In this document: piece by piece, positions 53,483-60,588 of the stretch
How positions within the stretch are numbered: the first letter of the stretch is position 1
Layout: the number at the start of each line of letters is the position of its first letter
Assembly (NCBI RefSeq): GCF_963675165.1
Contig: NC_087379.1
Coordinates: 372,001-436,000 of the forward strand
DNA length: 64,000 nucleotides
Reading direction: 5' to 3'
Source of the DNA: Halichondria panicea
Lineage: Eukaryota > Porifera > Demospongiae > Suberitida > Halichondriidae
The notes under the pieces: model-generated
What the model saw: the letters and a program-made list of their open reading frames with translations, nothing else
What the model was told of the DNA's origin: nothing
The model's database searches: none
Position numbers and translations under genes: made by a program

Positions 53483-53875
53483 GGAATTGCTGTTTGTTTT
53501 CGGCCAACGGAACCCCGGACTATTCAGAAGCAGAGTGTGAAACAGTCACACAACATACCTTTCAAGGTGATCGGATGTTATAGGAAAAACTATATCCAGA
53601 AGTACTCTGAAAAGCAAGTGTACTTATTGACGAAGGTGTCCCTGTACCTATATATGTATAGAAGCTGACAATCCTGCGACTCCAAATGCAATTGCGTTGT
53701 AGACGGTTCCTTTGGATACGTAGTGAAGGAAGCACGGGATGCTGTGTACGATGCCCTCATAAGGAATGACATTACTGTTGTAAAATTCAAGTGGGTCAAA
53801 TATGTCAGTGACTGGTATATACCGTATGGGCCCAGGGTTTTTTTTGCTAACGTAACAACGAAAGGTGTATGGTCA
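53483..53875 (+). pseudogene. HIRAN-like gene fragment, copy 2
   Basis: It begins at GGAATTGCTGTTTGTTTTCG, exactly where the LINE fragment ends, and repeats copy 1: HIPFKVIG, EARDAVYDALIRNDITVVK, WVKYVSDWYIPYGPRVFFAN. Near 53765 it reads VVKFKWVKY where copy 1 has VVTLKWVKY. The same interior frame breaks are present. Upstream coding pieces seen in copy 1 are missing here. Confidence 0.5.
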
Positions 53876-54642
53876 TCAAATTAATGTTGAATTAAGTACT
53901 GTTGTCGCCTAACCTAATTTTGCGTTGATCGATTTTCCAATGACTGCATTAATTTAATTGTTGATGTAATTTATAATTGTAACACTCGCACGACTATAAA
54001 CAATCATGTTCTAATAGCATTGTTCACCGCTCATGTTCATCTTTTGTTGTACATTTCTATTGAAATTCGACCAAGTGCAGCAATAACATGCATCATATAA
54101 TTATACACGTATGAATAGCTGTTAGCCATGAATATGATTATCAATGTCCAAATTATAAATAGTTGTGGTCAGTTATATTGCAGTAACTTGTGAGGGAGAA
54201 TGATCAACTGGCACATTGTAGTATATATTCGCATGTACATCAAATAAAGGCATTTGATAAAACTGTTGTGGTTTAGTTTACTTCCTGTTCTATGTGTACT
54301 ATTTATGTACGTGTGTTCTCAATGTTTTTAGTCTCTATTAAACTGTCAACTGTAAACCAGTACTGAGTTGGTAACTTAGCGGTGAGTCCAGACCTAGCTA
54401 AGTTACGACAAAAACAGTAATAATTGATGGCAACGAGGGATCCGTTCGTTTGGGAGAACTTTCCTCCAATTTTACTTGACGGTGTGAAGTGTAAAATGTG
54501 CCCACCATATCTCTGAAGAAGCATCTCACATCTTCAGTTGTGGAAGCTCTTGAATGCTTGATATCAAAGCAATTTGGCCTGGAATGTCATTAATTAAAAG
54601 GTCATAATAAGTGAAAGTTCGGACATCCTTCCTGTCGTATCT
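53876..54642. repeat. Duplicated intergenic segment, copy 2
   Basis: It matches 43,991-44,655, differing mainly by the 147-bp insertion at 54264-54410. No gene is seen. Confidence 0.75.
54264..54410. mobile_element. Probable solo LTR (147 bp)
   Basis: It starts TG and ends CA, flanked by an exact 5-bp duplication AAAAC (54259-54263, 54411-54415). It is absent from the otherwise near-identical duplicate segment at 44.3-44.4 kb, so it inserted after that duplication. It is a small fossil with no coding content; the family is not assigned. Confidence 0.65.
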
Positions 54643-54689
54643 TAGCCTCGAACCCAGGCCGATTAAAATACGGCCTGGTCTCGAGGCTA
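54643..54689. mobile_element. 47-bp hairpin MITE upstream of B5
   Basis: The orthologue of the other B-gene hairpins, with flanks GTCGTATCT and GTCGTATGT. Confidence 0.75.
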
Positions 54690-54718
54690 GTCGTATGTCA
54701 ATCAATCTTCACTGACAA

Positions 54719-54782
54719 GTTAATGATCTTTACCTATGCAAATTAACAATGACAACTTTGCGCATGCGTTTCACACTCGGGA
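54719..54782 (+). promoter_or_regulatory. Conserved B-gene proximal upstream block (B5)
   Basis: GTTAATGATCTTTACCTATG, AACAATGACAAC and TTTGCGCATGCGTTTCACAC, the same order as B1 and B3. Confidence 0.4.
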
Positions 54783-54807
54783 AGAATGTGTACGTAAAAC
54801 AAAAGTA

Positions 54808-56907
54808 ATGCAGCTGCTTAATCTTGAGCTGGGATGCCTTGTGTTAGCTTTTCAGTGCGGTTCGGTGTTACTGGCTCCATTGTATATAGCCACTTTCTTC
54901 CAAAACTGGCAAGAGAACAGTACAAGATGGGATCAACAAACGGCAATGTTGACTCGTGCTGCTCTGATCGCTGTGAACCACATCAACAACAGACATGATC
55001 TGCTACCCGGATACAAGCTCTCTCTGATACAAGGTGATTCTGGTTGCCTCTTCACTGATAGAGCTATTGTTAGCTATGTGCAGAATGTTGTCTACCCTAG
55101 GCCTAGAGAAGACCTCATTGCAGGCATGGTGGGTCCACTTTGTTCAGATTCTGTTCGAATTCTCTCCTCTCTTGTCAATAGACAAGAAATGTCTATTCCA
55201 CAGATCCATCTATCTATGTTATCGACATTTCATAACAGGGATATGTATGCTAACTCGTTTGGAATACTCGGTTCAATAATTCTCCTAATTGATAGTGTCA
55301 CATCATTAGTTGATACACAAAACTGGTATACTTTACTCCTTTATGAAGATGAAAACAAATCATTTCAGGAAGCTATTGAACAACTTGATACAAGCATGTT
55401 TACTTCTGAAAGAGTGAGAGAAGGGTTTGTACGTTTGGATCCCCTGAGGAGCAGAGTTGTGATCATATTGGCTGGGGGACCTCTAGTGTGTGAAATACTT
55501 CGTGAAGCTGTCAAGAACAAAATGGTGTACCCAGCGTTCCAATGGATTGTTATGGGGTTGGAATATGAACAGTTGCTTCTCTCCGATGGGTGTTTTGTTG
55601 GTGATGTTTTGGACAAGTTGCTATTTGTAACTTTCAATGTTGACACAGCTTTCAAAACAGATACAGATGCATGTGGTGATGATGAGGATTTAAAAGAGAT
55701 TCGAAAAACACGTAATAACAACTTTAGCCACGTTTCACTTGTATACGATTCAATATGGGCCTTAGCATTTGCATCTAATTTAAGTTTACCTCTCCATGAC
55801 AACAGTACACGTGGTAACGAGCACTTAACGTCATTAGTTACTTCAAATCTTGCAGAGAAAACATTTAAAGGTATCTCAGGCTTTATCAGTTTTGATAGTT
55901 CTACAGGCTACAATAAACGAAGAGTTGATATCAATCAAATTTCTAATGAAACAGTGAAACTGATTGGATACTTTTCCGGTGGATCCCTCACACTCATCAA
56001 CAACTCAGAGCTTATCAATACCTCAAAAGGAACACAACTTGAAAGCGTACGAGTTGAAGTGGCCGTGCTGCTTACCTTAGCAACAGTCGTGCAGTTATTC
56101 ATTATCATTACTCTTCACATCCTAACAGTGGTTTACAGAAAGCATACAAGTATTCGAGCATCTAATCCCAAGCTGAGTCACTGCATTTTCATTGGTTGCT
56201 ACGTACTTGTGACTACTTTAATATTATTTCTATGGCCGTTGAAAACAATAGTCATGCTGAAGGGCAAAGTTGAATTCTGTGAGATTTTCAATTTTTGGTT
56301 GTTCCCGATTGGTATCACTCTCATATTTGCACCACTCATTGCTCACATATGGAGATTGTATAGGATATTCACACACTTCAGAAATCCAGGGTGCTGCATA
56401 TCGAACAGTGCACTGTGCCTCATCATTGCAGTGCAGATTGCTGTGGACCTGACCATCGCTATACTGGGAACTACACTGACCCCAACCTTCATCACGCGCA
56501 CTAATACTGGTAGGATTAGCACTGAAGGAAAGGTCATCATGTCTACAATGTGTAAACAAAACTCTCCCGTGTTGTTGTTGCTAATGTGGGTGTACAAGTT
56601 TATTCAAGCATCAACATTGCTTGGGCTCAGTTGCCTAACTAAGAATATAAAACTGAATCGAAATTTTACAACCACTCGATTTAAGTTTGCCAGCTATCTT
56701 ATGATTGTTGCTACCTCTGTGCTTTTGCCTTTGTATTTAATCTTGTGGATCACCAATGCAGACATACATGGAGACGTTGTGGTCATGTGTATTCTTGCGA
56801 ATTGCTTCTTCTTATTATGTATTCTGTTTATCTTATTGCCACCAATTGCAGAAGTGTTCAAAGCAAAAAAGAGAGCAAACAATTATTCAAGTGGTGTGTT
56901 ATTATAA
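54808..56907 (+). CDS. GABA-B-like metabotropic receptor, type B (B5)
   Basis: Intact single exon, 699 aa from MQLLNLELGCLVLAFQCG. An ATG at 54736 in the same frame reads through the upstream block in a different sense from B3 and B4, which argues that the shared downstream ATG is the real start. Signal peptide, Venus-flytrap domain, seven TMs, short tail (SSGVLL). It carries a 6-bp duplication (CCTAGGCCTAGAGAAGAC) giving YPRPREDLIAG. Its N-terminal half and TM2-TM3 group with B3 (EFCEIFNFWLFPIGITL), but from loop 2 through TM6 it follows B1 (IMSTMC.QNSPV, SVLLPLYLILW), a mosaic. It is the last member of the array and is followed within 160 bp by NTHL1. Confidence 0.93.
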   Translation: MQLLNLELGCLVLAFQCGSVLLAPLYIATFFQNWQENSTRWDQQTAMLTRAALIAVNHINNRHDLLPGYKLSLIQGDSGCLFTDRAIVSYVQNVVYPRPREDLIAGMVGPLCSDSVRILSSLVNRQEMSIPQIHLSMLSTFHNRDMYANSFGILGSIILLIDSVTSLVDTQNWYTLLLYEDENKSFQEAIEQLDTSMFTSERVREGFVRLDPLRSRVVIILAGGPLVCEILREAVKNKMVYPAFQWIVMGLEYEQLLLSDGCFVGDVLDKLLFVTFNVDTAFKTDTDACGDDEDLKEIRKTRNNNFSHVSLVYDSIWALAFASNLSLPLHDNSTRGNEHLTSLVTSNLAEKTFKGISGFISFDSSTGYNKRRVDINQISNETVKLIGYFSGGSLTLINNSELINTSKGTQLESVRVEVAVLLTLATVVQLFIIITLHILTVVYRKHTSIRASNPKLSHCIFIGCYVLVTTLILFLWPLKTIVMLKGKVEFCEIFNFWLFPIGITLIFAPLIAHIWRLYRIFTHFRNPGCCISNSALCLIIAVQIAVDLTIAILGTTLTPTFITRTNTGRISTEGKVIMSTMCKQNSPVLLLLMWVYKFIQASTLLGLSCLTKNIKLNRNFTTTRFKFASYLMIVATSVLLPLYLILWITNADIHGDVVVMCILANCFFLLCILFILLPPIAEVFKAKKRANNYSSGVLL

Positions 56908-57062
56908 GCCATATTAATTTAATGTCAATTTTTCTCTTTTTTTGTGAAAGGTCTTTCAATTAATTTGCCACGCCCTGACACACCCACCCACGTGGACCGG
57001 TAAATACACAAAGGTCAAGAAGACTGACCACAGCTAGCTATAGCTAGCTAGCTATATTATTG

Positions 57063-59996
57063 ATGTCAAGTCTACCCCGTCTACTGATGCATGGACTACG
57101 CTCGGGCCGTCTACAAGCTTCCTCAGCACCAGCAGTACAGCCGACCCATCTCCCGGGAACTGAGATCCAACCACATGCCTCTACCAATACCCATACCCCA
57201 ACAATCAACGCAGAGTCACCGCTGACACCAGAGACCCACTCTCAGACAGTTATACAGTCCCCCTACTTTCATGGCAGTGGTGCGGCCGATCACACGATGG
57301 GCGGTGGAGGAGGTCTCGACGATTTGGAGGACTTTAATTTTGATGCCGGTTACGTAATATCATCCAAGCTCTCGGATATGGTTGCCAATGGCGCTTTCAG
57401 TTATCCCCCAACTTATAGTAACTCCGTCAATCACCACCCACACGACTCACATCTGACACGCCCACACTCTTCACACCCACTCCAAAATCGTATCAAAACA
57501 GAACCAGGAATGTCCTACGAATGTCCACCGTCCACACAGTATGGAATCAAGACAGAGCCTGGAATGGAACAATTCCCCACAGTTACTATAAAACAAGAGC
57601 CTGGACTAGCTACCACACAGGAGCAGTCTGGCATCCACACCATTGCTAGAGTCAAAAGGGAGCCTGGACTGGCTACCACACAAGAGCAGTCTGGCATCCA
57701 CACCATTGCTAGAGTCAAGACGGAGCCTGGACTGGCTACCACACAAGAGCAGTCTGGCATCCACACCATTGCTAGAGTTAAGACGGAGCCTGGACTGGCT
57801 ACCACACAAGAGCAGTCTGGCATCCACACCATTGCTAGAGTCAAGAGGGAGCCTGGACTGGCTACCACACAAGAGCAGTCTGGCATCCACACCATTGCTA
57901 GAGTCAAGACGGAGCCTGGGGATGCGACTGTTAAGACAGAGAAGGAGGAAAGCTGGGAGCCTCCGCTCTGGAGGGTACAGTATCAGAACATCTGTCAGAT
58001 GAGGTCAGAGAGGACGGCTCCAGTGGACACACATGGCTGCTTCATGTTAGCACAGAAGGATGTGGCTCCTCGTGTGAGTGCATTACATACCCTCCACCCA
58101 CACACTGAGTATACATTCTGATTCACCCACTATGACAGATTATCCTTAGCTAAAATATAACACCCCCCTCCCACACACACACACTCCACCTCACCCACAC
58201 CCCACCCCACCCTCCCTCCATACACACCACACACACACCCTCCACCCACCCCACACACACCCACACAGGTACGACGCTACCAGGTGCTGGTGTCTCTAAT
58301 GCTATCAAGTCAGACCAAGGACCAGATTACTGGGAAAGCCATGACCAACCTCAAGAAGCACGGCCTCACTGTCGACAACATCCTCACCACCCCCACAGAG
58401 GACATCGCAAAGATGATCAATGTAGTCGGGTTTTGGCATGTGAGCAAAAATGTAGCTTTGCCATTCTAACTGTGTCTGAATCTTAACCTGAGCAGAGCTA
58501 CAGAATGCACCTTCCATTTAGGAACAACTGTGTATGCTGCTAGGAAGCATCCCATCATGTGTTCTAATTAACTGTATTGCTAGTAAAGTCGAACACGTAC
58601 AATTATTGTATAATAACGAAATGTTTCTCATTTGTGCAGAAGAAGTCCGACTACATCAAGAGGACCACTGAGATGCTAGCCAGCAAATACAATGGAGACA
58701 TCCCTAACACCTTGAAGGATCTAGTGAGTTGCTCAAAATCTGAGGATTTTTGATCAATTTAGCGAGGGCAGGGAATGGGTCTGTTTTGAACATGTTAGGA
58801 ATGTCCGATTTCAAAAATAAATATGTATTTAGTAGCTGCAATATGGTGTGCTTAAATCAGTAAATTATTTCGTGTCCAAATCTTTCATTTTCTGAAAAAA
58901 AGCGTGGGCTATAAGTGGGTGTTTTTTTCTATATCAGGCCTGTTTTTGTAGTTATATCTTTGAGAGGCCATAACTTGTGTTGGAAAGGTCTAATTCTAAA
59001 GCTAAAAGATGCATTTAGTAGCTCTTTGAAAGGTCTATCACCTTATAGCGGGTATATTTTGAGGGTATAAATGTTTGTGGTTTTCGCTGATTAAGTATAA
59101 TTATACCGCAAATATTTATACCCACGAAATTAATATTGCGTGCGTGCATGCTGCAAAAAGGCTGCTATTATGTGAAAGTTTATACCCTCGAAATATACCC
59201 GCTATATGATATCTAATATACACTTTGACCCCAGATGTCACTGCCAGGAGTGGGCCCTAAGATGGCTAACTTGGTGATGGACTTTGCCTGGGGCCAAGTG
59301 ACTGGTATTGCCGTGGATACACACGTTCATCGAATCTCTCACAGACTGGGCTGGATGACCAAACAAACCCCAACACCTGAGGCCACTAGAATATCCCTGG
59401 AGAAATGGCTACCCATGTGAGTGTGTGTGTGTGTGCTGGGTCCCCCCTGGCCCTGTGGTCGGTGAAACCATACACATTAAAGGCTTCTAGTATCCCATCA
59501 CTACTTTGCTTTGTTGTTGCTTTGAGCAAATGGCTTCTTGACCACTACAAGGCCCACTATACAAGCTGCTTGCTGCTGTCAGTAGCTAGCTGTGTACGTA
59601 CTGTGTAGCTAGCTATTCTTTTGTCCCCACCCCCCTCACACACACACACACACACACCCCCACGCACACACCCCCCCACACAGGTCAGAATGGAGCAACC
59701 TCAACCTAATGATGGTGGGTTTCGGCCAAACCATATGCTCCCCTCAACGCCCTCATTGCGGGGACTGCCTCAACAGGAACATCTGCCCCTCGTCCCTGGA
59801 CTGTAATGATGCTACAATGGGTGGACTAGTTGGACACTTTACCCCGGGCGCTCTCACGACAGGAAAGAAGAAGAAGAAGAGCAAGAGTGCCACACCCATT
59901 AAGGGGGAATCCCTTGATGCCACGCCCACTGATGAGGTGATTGTAGTACCTATTACTACACCGAATAGGAAGAAACGGAAACTGGACAAAACTTGA
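57063..59996 (+). CDS. NTHL1: Endonuclease III homologue with N-terminal SUMO-motif repeats
   Basis: Bifunctional DNA glycosylase/AP lyase of base excision repair for oxidised pyrimidines, nuclear and perhaps mitochondrial. Five exons fit GT-AG and phase: 57063-58073, 58269-58439, 58640-58723, 59235-59416, 59684-59996 (586 aa). The catalytic part starts near residue 303 ([49 protein letters not shown]). The helix-hairpin-helix [10 protein letters not shown] holds the catalytic Lys (about 431), and [10 protein letters not shown] the Asp (about 450). The 4Fe-4S loop is C-X6-C-X2-C-X5-C (about 501-517). Unusual: about 300 N-terminal residues contain nine (I/V)KxE motifs, most in five tandem 21-aa repeats (about 179-283). 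The C-terminus is basic ([22 protein letters not shown]), a likely nuclear signal. All catalytic residues are present, so it should be active. The start ATG sits just after a GCTAGCTA-rich leader. Confidence 0.9.
57597..57911 (+). repeat. Five 63-bp coding tandem repeats in NTHL1 exon 1
   Basis: Units start at 57597, 57660, 57723, 57786 and 57849, each coding for [18 protein letters not shown] plus VK(T/R). Units are nearly identical at the DNA level, so expansion is recent and copy number may vary. Confidence 0.95.
58130..58268. repeat. CA/CCCACA-rich intron 1 tract
   Basis: Low-complexity C/A-rich sequence between exons 1 and 2. A similar (CA)n run precedes the exon 5 acceptor (59637-59682). 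Confidence 0.8.
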
Positions 59997-60588
59997 GACA
60001 ATGTAACAGTGTAGCTAGCAGCTATTCCTAGGGTATCAGTTTGGCATGCTCTTTCATCCTCATTCATGCGTATCATTCATAATTATTGCTCGTTGTTTAG
60101 TGGGTAACAAGTTAGGATATGGTTGAACTGTTGGCAAGTGTAACTACCTCAGAATGTTGGGATCTACTGTATTCCTGGAAATGTCAAAAAATTGTACGCT
60201 TAATTAAGTCTCACGGTCATGAATATAATTAGTTGGTGATATAAGGTGGTGGTTAGTGCTGCATATTTCATCCTCATGATCATGCATGCAATCGATCATC
60301 GACTCGTGTACTTTAGATGTACTTACAGTATATCTTGTGACCTGTGACTAATGTACATGTATGTTTGGTCATAATGAATAACATTGTAACCGCACTAAGT
60401 TACCATGTCAGCTAATTACATACCTAACTATAAATAAGCAAGTACAACAAAACAATAGATATATGTAGATAGCTCTCATCAGAACAAATTGTAGTTACAT
60501 CTCTACTTATAATTATAAGTGGTTAGTGTAGCAATATCTACTCCAGGTATTATAGTAACTTAACTAGGTGGAACAAGATACCAAGAAA
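59997..60588. other. Intergenic region with possible promoter
   Basis: No gene is seen. TATAAATA at 60429-60436, 160 bp before the next ATG, is a candidate TATA box for the receptor that follows. Confidence 0.3.

Noticed and set aside
57515-57907. Long minus-strand open frame opposite the NTHL1 repeats
   Set aside because: It is the antisense shadow of a 63-bp coding repeat whose length is a multiple of three, so all frames stay open together.
57597-57911. CRISPR-like regular repeats
   Set aside because: The units are contiguous without unique spacers, coding, and in a eukaryotic gene.
57060-60570. Starts at TTG or GTG just before several genes (31892, 57060, 60568)
   Set aside because: Non-ATG codons are not expected starts here; ATG codons a few codons downstream fit signal peptides or sister genes.
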